Of a stretch of DNA of 64,000 nucleotides, positions 25,841-33,566 are shown piece after piece. Both the position numbers and the translations under genes were made by a program. The notes below the pieces were generated by a model. That model saw only the letters and a list, made by a program, of their open reading frames with translations, did not search any database and had not been told where the DNA came from. The stretch comes from RGIG9060 sp052173655. GTDB taxonomy: Bacteria > Spirochaetota > Spirochaetia > Treponematales > Treponemataceae. The stretch covers positions 211,954 to 275,953 of the forward strand of contig JBQMYD010000004.1 in the NCBI GenBank assembly GCA_052173655.1. The letters run 5' to 3'. Position 1 is the first letter of the stretch; each line of letters begins with the position of its first letter.

Positions 25841-27592
25841 TTATTTTACAAGTTCAGCCAACTGTGTAAAAATCTCACCTAGAGCAAAGGCACCTGCATC
25901 AGGATAACCGATTGAACGCTCTCCAACAGTTCCTGCTCTTCCCATGTGTGCAACGTGTTCAGCGGTAGCGGCAGCACCTGCAACTCCGGCTTTTGCACCT
26001 GCTTCAAAAGCAGCTTTGAGATCTGCTCCGGCTTTTACACTTTCTTTCCAAGAATCTGCACATGGAACAAGTGCGTCGATCAATGTCTTATCTCCAACAA
26101 CTGCACCGCGTCCAAAAGATCTCTTTCCGGTTTCCTGTACACCATCAACGGCAGCTTGTAACATTTCTGCAAAGTCTGCTACGCTGAGTTCTTTCTTATC
26201 TCCGGCAGATTTTCCTGCGGTTCTGAAAGCTGAACCCCAAATCGGACCTGAAGCTCCACCACAGTATTCCATAATAACCATGGAAGCAGCTCCCAGAAAT
26301 TCTCCAATTGTAGATTTTTTATTTGCAATGATATCTTTCCATTCTCGTTTGAGCTGTCTGAAACCTTTTGCAACAGACATACCAAAGTCCCCGTCTCCTG
26401 CATGGGAGTCAAGTTCGCACCATGGTTGTTCATTTTTGATTATAATTTCAGCCATTTTATCAACGAGGAATACCATTGAATCCAAATCAATTGATTTTCC
26501 GTTCTTTATCGAAGATATTTTTGAAGTATCTGCAGTGAAAGATACGTTTGTGTTATCTTCTGCACCAAAAGTGATAGGTGAATAAACAGGAGCAGGACTC
26601 TTTCCGATTACTCTAAAGCCCGGAGCCTCAGATGGTGAATCCAGCATTGTTTTTAGTTCATCATCCAATTTCAGAATTGAAACGGAAGCTCCAAGCATAT
26701 CAATTGATGTCATGAAGTTTCCAACAAAAACTCTGTATGTTTTTACGTTGTTTGCAGCCAAAACTTTTGCAACAGCATTGTTAAAAAGATACAATTCCTG
26801 AAGTGGAGTAGAACCGAATCCGTTGATAAGAACAGCAACTTCTTCTCCCTTTAGGCTTAATTCTTTGAGAATTGATTCAACGATTCTTTGAGCAAGCTCA
26901 TCAGCCGTTGCAATTTTTTCTCTTTTGATTCCGGGTTCTCCGTGTATTCCAACACCAAATTCCATTTCACCGGCAGAAATATCAAAAGTAGGTTTTCCTG
27001 CAGCAGGAACTGTACAAGAACTGAAAGCAAAACCTAAAGATCGTACATTATCGGCAGCTTTTTGTGCAATTCTTTTTACTTCTGCAAGATCTTTTCCTGC
27101 CTCTGCCGCTGCTCCGGCACATTTGTGAACAAAAACTGTTCCTGCAACACCTCTTCTTCCTACCGTGTAAAGAGAGTCTTGTACCGCGATATCGTCTTCT
27201 ACTTTTACGTAATCAACTTTAAGTCCATCTTCTCCGGCAAGGTGAGCTCCGTTCTTGAAGTTCATCATATCACCGGAGTAATTTTTGATAATCATCAAAG
27301 AACCTTTATCGCTTGCAATGGCTTTTAGTGCTTGATAAACTTGTACCTGTGAAGGGGAAGCAAAAACGTCTCCGCATACGGCTGCATCAAGCATACCTTT
27401 TCCTACATATCCTGCATGTGCAGGTTCATGTCCGGAACCTCCTCCTGATACGAGGGAAACCTTATTTTTGTTTATTTCTTTCTTTTTTATGATTTTGAAT
27501 TTTTGAATAAATTCCAAGTCCGGATGTGCATTTGCAATGCCGTTACACATCTCCATTACAACTGTTTCCGGTCTGTTAATTATTTTTTGCAT
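25841..27592 (-). CDS. dhaKL: ATP-dependent dihydroxyacetone kinase (DhaK-DhaL fusion)
   Basis: The 583-residue fusion phosphorylates dihydroxyacetone to dihydroxyacetone phosphate. The N-terminal DhaK half has SGGGSGHEPAHAGYVG, CGDVFASPS, NYSGDMMNF and the substrate-binding His in GIHGEPG (about residue 217). The C-terminal DhaL half (from about residue 375) has the metal-nucleotide loop SHAGDGDFG, GGASGPIWGSAF and GRAGTVGERSIGYPDAGA. A single-chain K-L arrangement is typical of ATP-using enzymes (Citrobacter, eukaryotes) rather than the PTS type with separate DhaK, DhaL and DhaM. The ribosome site is AAGGAAA. It follows gldA, so glycerol is oxidised and then phosphorylated into glycolysis. 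A strong hairpin lies between the two genes. Confidence 0.95.
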   Translation of the reverse strand: MQKIINRPETVVMEMCNGIANAHPDLEFIQKFKIIKKKEINKNKVSLVSGGGSGHEPAHAGYVGKGMLDAAVCGDVFASPSQVQVYQALKAIASDKGSLMIIKNYSGDMMNFKNGAHLAGEDGLKVDYVKVEDDIAVQDSLYTVGRRGVAGTVFVHKCAGAAAEAGKDLAEVKRIAQKAADNVRSLGFAFSSCTVPAAGKPTFDISAGEMEFGVGIHGEPGIKREKIATADELAQRIVESILKELSLKGEEVAVLINGFGSTPLQELYLFNNAVAKVLAANNVKTYRVFVGNFMTSIDMLGASVSILKLDDELKTMLDSPSEAPGFRVIGKSPAPVYSPITFGAEDNTNVSFTADTSKISSIKNGKSIDLDSMVFLVDKMAEIIIKNEQPWCELDSHAGDGDFGMSVAKGFRQLKREWKDIIANKKSTIGEFLGAASMVIMEYCGGASGPIWGSAFRTAGKSAGDKKELSVADFAEMLQAAVDGVQETGKRSFGRGAVVGDKTLIDALVPCADSWKESVKAGADLKAAFEAGAKAGVAGAAATAEHVAHMGRAGTVGERSIGYPDAGAFALGEIFTQLAELVK

Positions 27593-27621
27593 TTTGATAT
27601 TTCCTTTTTTGAATTTTTAAT

Positions 27622-27662
27622 TAAAAAAAACGAAGTATCCGCTGAAAAACCTTCAGCGGATA
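27622..27662 (-). terminator. Terminator-like hairpin between gldA and dhaKL
   Basis: Minus strand: TATCCGCTGAA (27662-27652) pairs with TTCAGCGGATA (27646-27636) around a 5-base loop, then CTTCG and a run of eight T (27630-27623). Only about 30 bases separate the T-run from the dhaKL ATG, too few for a full independent promoter. Partial read-through or stabilisation of the upstream message is likely. Confidence 0.75.
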
Positions 27663-27682
27663 GCTTGTTGTGCCAAAAAATA

Positions 27683-28819
27683 TTATCTTCCGGCTTTTCG
27701 TGCTTCTCCGATTGCAGATGCAACTTTAATTGCAGATGCAACGGCATCAACTGTAATAGGGAACGGCATATTGTGAATAGATTCTTCCGGAATACATGCT
27801 TTTTCTGCAACAGCTCTGATTGTTGCATCATCTGTATTAGCAGAGTCCATATCAGCCAAGCACACAGGGAGTCCTACATCAATACAGAAGTCTATTGCTT
27901 CATACAACTCTTCCTGTGGAGCATTTTCCAAAACCAACTGACAAATTGTAGAGAAAGCAACCATTTCTCCGTGGAAATATTTATGGTGTGCAGGTAACAA
28001 TGTAAGACCGTCAACGATAGCATGAGCTGCTGCAAGTCCTCCGGATTCAAATCCTAAACCTGAAAGAAGAATGTTTGTTTCAACGATTTGTTCAAATGCA
28101 GGTGTGATCATTTTGTTATCACATGCAATTTTAGCTTGAACACCGTAAGCCAACAAGTTCTCATAGCAGTGTGTAGCAAGAGTAAAAGCGGTGTCTGTTC
28201 CGTATGCAAGTAATGTTTTCTTAGATCTGTCAGCTCCGCAAGGAAGTCCTGCATTTACGTTAGAACAAGATTGAACGTTTGCACGTGCTTCAAAATAAGT
28301 TGCAAGAGCATCTCCCATACCGCTTACCAAGAAACGTGAAGGTGCATTTACAATAACTGTTGTATCGATAAGGATTACACTTGGGTTTTGTCTAAAATAA
28401 GCATAATCTTCAAACAAGTGATCATCAGTATAAACTACTGCCGAATGGCTTGTAGGAGCGTCTGTAGCTGCAATTGTTGGACAGATAATAAGATTTGTTC
28501 CTTCTGCAACACATTTTGATGTATCTATAGCCTTACCGCCACCAAGTCCGATTGTACAAACACACTTGTTCTCAGCAGCAAATTTTTGGAGTTTTGCAAT
28601 TACCGCTCTTGAACATTCTCCCTTGAATGCATCAGAAATTACAAACTCTACTCCATAAGTTTTTTGTGTTTTTTCAAGTTTGTCTTTTACAAGGTCTAAT
28701 GCGAACGGGTCTGCAATCAGCAATGCCTTATCTCCGAATGTTTTTACAAAATAACCAAGGTTAAGTAATTCGTCCTCTCCTTGTACGTATTTTGTTGGTG
28801 TTATAAAAGCTTTTCTCAT
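27683..28819 (-). CDS. gldA: Glycerol dehydrogenase
   Basis: The 378-residue iron/zinc alcohol dehydrogenase-family enzyme oxidises glycerol to dihydroxyacetone with NAD+. Motifs are GGGKAIDTSKCVAE for NAD binding, PTIAATDAPTSHSAVVYTDD, the metal ligands Asp (GMGDALATYFEAR) and His (AHAIVDGLT and HKYFHGEMVAF). Length is normal for GldA. The ATG has a perfect AAGGAGG site. It is the first gene of the glycerol operon with dhaKL. Confidence 0.93.
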   Translation of the reverse strand: MRKAFITPTKYVQGEDELLNLGYFVKTFGDKALLIADPFALDLVKDKLEKTQKTYGVEFVISDAFKGECSRAVIAKLQKFAAENKCVCTIGLGGGKAIDTSKCVAEGTNLIICPTIAATDAPTSHSAVVYTDDHLFEDYAYFRQNPSVILIDTTVIVNAPSRFLVSGMGDALATYFEARANVQSCSNVNAGLPCGADRSKKTLLAYGTDTAFTLATHCYENLLAYGVQAKIACDNKMITPAFEQIVETNILLSGLGFESGGLAAAHAIVDGLTLLPAHHKYFHGEMVAFSTICQLVLENAPQEELYEAIDFCIDVGLPVCLADMDSANTDDATIRAVAEKACIPEESIHNMPFPITVDAVASAIKVASAIGEARKAGR

Positions 28820-28858
28820 TTTTTACTATCCTCCTTTGAATAGTTTTTATAAAAATAT

Positions 28859-28880
28859 TAATTAGAAACTAAACTAATTA
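28859..28880. promoter_or_regulatory. Candidate operator of the glycerol operon
   Basis: Inverted repeat TAATTAG (28859-28865) / CTAATTA (28874-28880) with an 8-base spacer. It lies directly downstream of the gldA -10 box and covers the expected transcription start near 28879, a usual position for a repressor site. The regulator is not in the window. Confidence 0.4.
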
Positions 28881-28885
28881 CAATA

Positions 28886-28914
28886 ATTCTAACTCTATAA
28901 AAACTATATGTCAA
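28886..28914 (-). promoter_or_regulatory. Sigma-70 promoter of gldA-dhaKL
   Basis: On the minus strand: TTGACA (28914-28909), a 17-base spacer, TAGAAT (28891-28886). This is near consensus, about 60 bases upstream of gldA. Confidence 0.75.
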
Positions 28915-29050
28915 AGCATTTTTTTTTGCTTTTGTTGCTAACGGATTTTATTCTAAAATTACCATTTTTATTTTTATAGTTGTAATTCAAATTGTGTTCA
29001 TTTGCCTTTTTTTGTTGATTTTTTTTCAAAAAAAACAGACAATTAAGCTC

Positions 29051-30475
29051 ATGAAAATTGTAATTGTAGGAGCAGGCTTTACAGGTCTACAGCTTGCAAA
29101 AATTCTTGTAAATGAACGTAATGATGTCGTTCTGATTGACAACAGTGGAGAAGTAACTAAATCCGCTGAAAATTCAATAGACTGTTCGGTTATTTTTGCA
29201 AGCGGTAACAGTCTTCAAACTCTTGAACAAGCAGGTATTTCAAAAGCTGATGCTATGATTTGCGTTACAAACAGCGATGAAGTAAACATGATTACTTGTT
29301 CCATGGTAGATGCCGTTTATCCTGATGTGCTAAAAATTGCCAGGGTTAGAAATTACACTTATTACCTAAATTCTGAAAAATTTGAAAGAAAACCGGGCGA
29401 GCGTCCTATCTACGGAATTGATTATATGATTCATCCCGATGTGGAAGCTGCTGCTGCTATTGTTGGTGCCTACGAAAACGGGGCTGTGAGTGATGTTTTG
29501 ACGTTTGATCAAAGTTCTTTACAAATTACCAGAATTCCGATAACTGAAAACAGCGTTTTTGCAGGACATAAACTTATGGAATTACGTAATATTACTCCTA
29601 TAAAGATGCTTGTAGCTTATTTTGAATTTGACGGAAAAACATGTCTTCCTGACGGAAATACAATTATGATGCCGGGGTATAATCTTGGAGTTCTCTTAGC
29701 TAAGGAAGATTTAAATGCTGTTTTGGAATTAAGTGGTTCAAAGCAAAAAGATTTTAAAAAAATCGTACTTTTTGGGGCAGGAAGGATAGGTACAATTGTT
29801 GCAGAAAGAATAATTGATCCGAAAAATACTTCAATAGTAAAACGTTTGGGAGAAAAGTTTTTAAAACGCAAGCAGGATTTTGTAATAATAGATAACGATG
29901 AAGAATTGGCAACTGCTGCTAGCGAAAAATTTCCCAATGCCAATGTTTTTAAAGCTGACGGTACCGATGAGAATTTTCTTTTGGAAGAAAGAATAAATGA
30001 ATATGATTTGGCGATTTGTGCTTCCCACAATCATGAATTGAATATGATTTTGTCCGCTTTTCTTGAATCTTTAGGAGTAAAACAAACAATCAGTCTTGTA
30101 TCCAGTTCTGCTTTCGGTTCAATTGCAAAAAAACTTGGAATTGATGTGGCAATTCCTTTACGGGATGTAATTGTCGATTCGATTATGAGCCATCTTAGGG
30201 GCTCTGCGGTTAAGGAAGTTCATACCATAAATGACGGAAATCTTGAAATTATTGAGTGTGAAATTTCATCCGCTTCAAAAGTGTGTGGAAAATCTACAAA
30301 GGAGATCGCCCAACCCGGAAAATTTTTAATACTTTTAAAACGCTCAAATGATGAAGAAAGTTATCAAATTGTAAACGGAGATACTGCTTTTTCAGGCGGA
30401 GATCACATTGTTTTTATCGCACTTTCCGAATGCAGTACGAAAGTATTGGAACTTTTCGGGAATACGGAGATTTAA
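29051..30475 (+). CDS. trkA: Trk potassium uptake regulatory NAD-binding subunit
   Basis: The 474-residue cytoplasmic protein has two tandem RCK modules. The first Rossmann fold opens MKIVIVGAGFTGLQLA with the acidic end of strand 2 in VVLIDN. The second begins near residue 236 (KKIVLFGAGRIGTIVAE) with VIIDND. Each is followed by a TrkA_C-type domain. It binds NAD(H) or adenine nucleotides and gates the TrkH channel-like subunit encoded 3 bases downstream. I chose the ATG at 29051 because the Rossmann strand must be N-terminal; an in-frame ATG at 28994 would add a hydrophobic stretch foreign to the family. Confidence 0.93.
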   Translation: MKIVIVGAGFTGLQLAKILVNERNDVVLIDNSGEVTKSAENSIDCSVIFASGNSLQTLEQAGISKADAMICVTNSDEVNMITCSMVDAVYPDVLKIARVRNYTYYLNSEKFERKPGERPIYGIDYMIHPDVEAAAAIVGAYENGAVSDVLTFDQSSLQITRIPITENSVFAGHKLMELRNITPIKMLVAYFEFDGKTCLPDGNTIMMPGYNLGVLLAKEDLNAVLELSGSKQKDFKKIVLFGAGRIGTIVAERIIDPKNTSIVKRLGEKFLKRKQDFVIIDNDEELATAASEKFPNANVFKADGTDENFLLEERINEYDLAICASHNHELNMILSAFLESLGVKQTISLVSSSAFGSIAKKLGIDVAIPLRDVIVDSIMSHLRGSAVKEVHTINDGNLEIIECEISSASKVCGKSTKEIAQPGKFLILLKRSNDEESYQIVNGDTAFSGGDHIVFIALSECSTKVLELFGNTEI

Positions 30476-30478
30476 CTT

Positions 30479-31930
30479 ATGATTTTTCTTTCAATAATAA
30501 GAATTGTATCAAGTCTTGTTGCTATTATAGGAAGTACGTATTTATTTCCGATATCGGCAGCCTTGGTATGCAAAGAATATCATGTGATTCTTCCGTTTGC
30601 AATTCCTATGGTTTGCAGCTGGGTTATCGCTCTTTCAATAAATTTACCCTGTTTTATTTTGAGAAAAAAAATAAAAATGAAGCTGCGTTCAACTTTTGCT
30701 GCCGTTGCTCTTTCATGGGCAGTTATTTGCATTTTTGGAGCTCTTCCGTTGTATTTTACACATTCTACTGCAAATTTTACGGATGCGGTTTTTGAAAGTG
30801 TAAGCGGATTTTCTACAACCGGCATGTCGGTTATTACCAACGTAGAAACTCTTCCGCAGTCTATAAATTTATACAGATGTCAAACTCATTGGCTTGGAGG
30901 AATGGGGGTAGTTGCTTTGACAGTTGCTCTTTTGCCCTTACTTGGAGTTGGAGGATTTCAGCTTATAAAAGCAGAAACAACAGGGCCTGAAAAAGGCAAG
31001 ATAACATCAAAAATAACCACAACTGCAAAATATTTATGGCTTATTTACCTGATTATGACCGTGTTTGACATAGCTGCGTTGATGTTTTGCGGACTTGATT
31101 TACTGGATGCAATTTCTATTGCCTTTTCTACAATGGGAACGGGAGGTTTTTCTGTAAGGAACGGTAGTATAGCAGGTTTTAATTCAATAGGAGTAAATAT
31201 TGTTTGTACGATATTTATGTTTCTTTCCGGAGTGAATTTTTCGATGTATTTTTACATGATAACCGGCAGATTTGATGAAATAAAATCAAATTCAGAGTTC
31301 AAATATTACATCGTTATATTTTTTCTTTGTGTAATTTTTGTAACTTTTTGTTTAAAATCATATTTCGGTTCTTTTGGAAATTCTTTGATGGTATCTTCTT
31401 TTACAGTTGCTTCCGTAATTACAACAACGGGTTTTACCTGTGCCGATTATACTGTATGGCCTGTTTCTGCACAAATTTTAATTTTACTTTTATTTTTTAC
31501 AGGAGCTTGTTCGGGTTCTACCGCCGGCGGTATAAAAATAGTAAGATGGGCTATTCTTTATAAACAGTTTAAAAACGATATAAAAAAACTCTTACATCCT
31601 CAAGGTATTTTTACAATTAAACTTAACGGCAAGGTAGCAAGTAAAGATATAGTTCCTACAGTTTCGTCTTTTATTTTTTTGTACATAGTACTCGTGATTA
31701 TCACAACTGTTATAGGTTGTCTTGCAAAATTTGATATACTTAGCTCTTTTTCTGCGGCTGCTTGTTTTTTGGGGAACATAGGAATTGCATTTGGAAAATT
31801 TGCTTCTTCACCTCTTGATTTTGTTCCTCCTCTTGTAAAATGGTGGTATGCATTTGTTATGCTTGCCGGTCGTCTTGAACTTTATACAATAATAATTTTA
31901 TTTTTGCCGGAATATTGGCGCAACCGTTAA
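30479..31930 (+). CDS. trkH: Trk/Ktr potassium uptake membrane subunit
   Basis: The 483-residue membrane protein has the fourfold MPM repeat of the TrkH/KtrB superfamily. The four pore loops are visible as SVSGFSTTGMSV, FSTMGTGGFSV, SVITTTGFTC and FLGNIGIAFG, each with a selectivity-filter Gly. It also has HWLGGMGVVAL and GACSGSTAGGIKIVR, both conserved in TrkH. With TrkA upstream it forms a K+ (or K+/Na+) uptake system in the inner membrane. A strong bidirectional terminator follows. Confidence 0.95.
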   Translation: MIFLSIIRIVSSLVAIIGSTYLFPISAALVCKEYHVILPFAIPMVCSWVIALSINLPCFILRKKIKMKLRSTFAAVALSWAVICIFGALPLYFTHSTANFTDAVFESVSGFSTTGMSVITNVETLPQSINLYRCQTHWLGGMGVVALTVALLPLLGVGGFQLIKAETTGPEKGKITSKITTTAKYLWLIYLIMTVFDIAALMFCGLDLLDAISIAFSTMGTGGFSVRNGSIAGFNSIGVNIVCTIFMFLSGVNFSMYFYMITGRFDEIKSNSEFKYYIVIFFLCVIFVTFCLKSYFGSFGNSLMVSSFTVASVITTTGFTCADYTVWPVSAQILILLLFFTGACSGSTAGGIKIVRWAILYKQFKNDIKKLLHPQGIFTIKLNGKVASKDIVPTVSSFIFLYIVLVIITTVIGCLAKFDILSSFSAAACFLGNIGIAFGKFASSPLDFVPPLVKWWYAFVMLAGRLELYTIIILFLPEYWRNR

Positions 31931-31970
31931 TTTTGAAAGTATGTAATTTTTATTACTTAACTTTTGCAAA

Positions 31971-32010
31971 AAAAAAAGCACTTCAAAAAAATGTCTTGAA
32001 GTGCTTTTTT
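31971..32010. terminator. Bidirectional terminator between trkH and the DUF2147 gene
   Basis: GCACTTCAA (31978-31986) pairs with TTGAAGTGC (31996-32004), flanked by A7 on the left and T6 on the right, so it works for both converging genes. Confidence 0.88.
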
Positions 32011-32037
32011 GTAAATCAGTATAAAATGTTAAACCGA

Positions 32038-32571
32038 TTAGTTAGCAGCAGGGAATTTTGCCTGAACATCTGCTATATCAGCTTCTGTAGCTTTTACCCA
32101 GTATTGGAAAACTTGAATAGGACCTACAACTCCTGCCATAGCCAAGCTTTCGGTTTTTGCTGTGAAACTTCTATTCTTCTGTCCCGGTTTCATGTAAATA
32201 ATTTTGCAACCGTACATTTTTCCATTTCCCGGATCGATGATGCTTCCTTTGTCCCAAACCCCGTCTGAAACTTTTTGCATATTGAAAATCCATGGAGTTC
32301 CAACAGTGTGCATCTTATTTACTTCTCCTGCAACAGGGAAACCCTTGTAGCTAGGTTTACAAGCAGATGCAACAACATCCTGAGGATGATTTACAACAGC
32401 TACGATTGTTCCCAAAAGAACGCCGTTTTCATCTACCCAGATTTTCCAAACAGCTGAAACCTCGTTTGTTTTGTCATCAATACTTTTCCAAAGTCCTTCT
32501 GCAGGATCTGCAGCAAAACATCCCAAAGCTACCACTGCGAGTAACATTAATACTACTGAAAACTTTTTCAT
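32038..32571 (-). CDS. Secreted DUF2147 protein
   Basis: The 177-residue protein has a clear Sec signal peptide (MKKFSVVLMLLAVVALGCFA) with a likely cut before ADPAEGLW. The mature part matches the DUF2147 pattern: GLWKSIDDKT, SAVWKIW, a beta-rich core with GSIIDPGNGKMYGCKI, and QVFQYWVK near the end, similar to the YWxR ending of this family. The Cys in ALGC could allow lipidation, but the Sec type I reading is as good. The fold is lipocalin-like; function is unknown. It is strongly expressed to judge from its consensus promoter and AGGAGG site. Confidence 0.82.
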   Translation of the reverse strand: MKKFSVVLMLLAVVALGCFAADPAEGLWKSIDDKTNEVSAVWKIWVDENGVLLGTIVAVVNHPQDVVASACKPSYKGFPVAGEVNKMHTVGTPWIFNMQKVSDGVWDKGSIIDPGNGKMYGCKIIYMKPGQKNRSFTAKTESLAMAGVVGPIQVFQYWVKATEADIADVQAKFPAAN

Positions 32572-32627
32572 AATCGAAAAAACCTCCTAAAAATACGCGA
32601 TTAGAATATCAATCACTTATTGAAATA

Positions 32628-32656
32628 ATTATAAAATGATAAACTTTTGATGTCAA
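32628..32656 (-). promoter_or_regulatory. Consensus sigma-70 promoter of the DUF2147 gene
   Basis: On the minus strand: TTGACA (32656-32651), a 17-base spacer, TATAAT (32633-32628). Both boxes match the consensus exactly, the best promoter in the window. Confidence 0.85.
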
Positions 32657-32721
32657 ATAAATTTTGAATTTTAACCTTTAAAATTCAATTAAAATCAGAT
32701 TTTTGTTAAAACCTTGTATTT

Positions 32722-33459
32722 TTAAAAAATTTCTATAGCGGAAACAATTCTGCCGTCATCGGTATAGGCTTTTTTTGGGTTGGTGCTATCTAAAAAAGAT
32801 GAAGTTCCTTTGTAGAAGTTATAATAATAAAGTCCGGGAGGTAGATAAAGTGAAATTTCATAAAAACCCTCTTTAGTCTCTTTCAGTTCGTAAATGTACG
32901 AGTCCCAGTTTGTAAAATTTCCTCCCAAACGGATTCTTTGTCCGGCTTTTCCCTGATATACAAAGTTTACAAGATTTTTTTCACCGGAACTTTCTTGCGG
33001 CTTAAAAAGTTTTTCGGTTTTACGAAGTTCAGGTGTTAAAATTTCTACGTATGAAAGATATGTATCTGCCTCATAATCATAAAATTTATTCGGATTTACG
33101 GGATCTGTAGTCCATATTCCATCTATAACTAACCTATATGTTATTTTTCTTACTTTTTCCGGAATTTTGCAGATATAAAAAAGAATAGAATCTTGAGGTT
33201 TTAAATCAATATCGTAAGAGATATTTCTGTAAAAAGGATGAACGGTTTTATAACCTTCAAAGTCAAAGGCTATTCCGGTAAACCTTGAATTTTTATCAGC
33301 GGTAAAAATAACAAACCCCTCCGAAACTTTAGGAGCTTGAACTTTTGTCAAATCGGTAATGAGATTTTGTACGTAGTATTCTTCATCTTCCGTCAAGGCA
33401 AATGCCGAATGAAAAATCAGCAAAAGCAGTAAAAATGCGGATATTTTTTTAACGTTCAC
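32722..33459 (-). CDS. Secreted protein with CBM48/AMPK-type glycogen-binding E-set domains
   Basis: The 245-residue protein starts with GTG and a signal peptide (FLLLLLIFHSAFA). Two E-set-like beta-sandwich segments follow: about 60-140 (RKITYRLVIDGIWTTDPVNP) and 160-245 (RIRLGGNFTNWDSYIYEL, then LPPGLYYYNFYKG and LDSTNPKKAYTDDGR). The second closely matches the glycogen-binding (isoamylase N-terminal, CBM48) pattern of carbohydrate-sensing proteins. It is exported and lacks a catalytic domain, so a periplasmic sugar-polymer-binding or structural role is possible. It diverges from the FlcA-like gene on the other side of an 87-base to 107-base gap. Confidence 0.72.
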   Translation of the reverse strand: MNVKKISAFLLLLLIFHSAFALTEDEEYYVQNLITDLTKVQAPKVSEGFVIFTADKNSRFTGIAFDFEGYKTVHPFYRNISYDIDLKPQDSILFYICKIPEKVRKITYRLVIDGIWTTDPVNPNKFYDYEADTYLSYVEILTPELRKTEKLFKPQESSGEKNLVNFVYQGKAGQRIRLGGNFTNWDSYIYELKETKEGFYEISLYLPPGLYYYNFYKGTSSFLDSTNPKKAYTDDGRIVSAIEIF

Positions 33460-33503
33460 GTCTTGTTTATCGGTAAAATTGAAAACAAACTTAATATGGA
33501 CAA

Positions 33504-33530
33504 TAAACTTTTTTTATTGAAAGCCGATAC
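33504..33530 (+). promoter_or_regulatory. Sigma-28 (FliA) flagellar promoter
   Basis: TAAA (33504-33507), exactly 15 bases, then GCCGATAC (33523-33530). The enteric and spirochaete sigma-28 consensus is TAAA-N15-GCCGATAA, so 11 of 12 positions match. It lies 36 bases upstream of the FlcA-like ATG. Confidence 0.75.
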
Positions 33531-33566
33531 TTGTTATAAGACTAATTGTGGAGTAAAATTGACCAA

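Noticed and set aside
25944..26585. A 213-codon open frame on the plus strand inside dhaKL
   Set aside because: It lies opposite a well-conserved kinase, is Ser/Pro/Ala-rich as expected of an antisense frame, and has no promoter or ribosome site.
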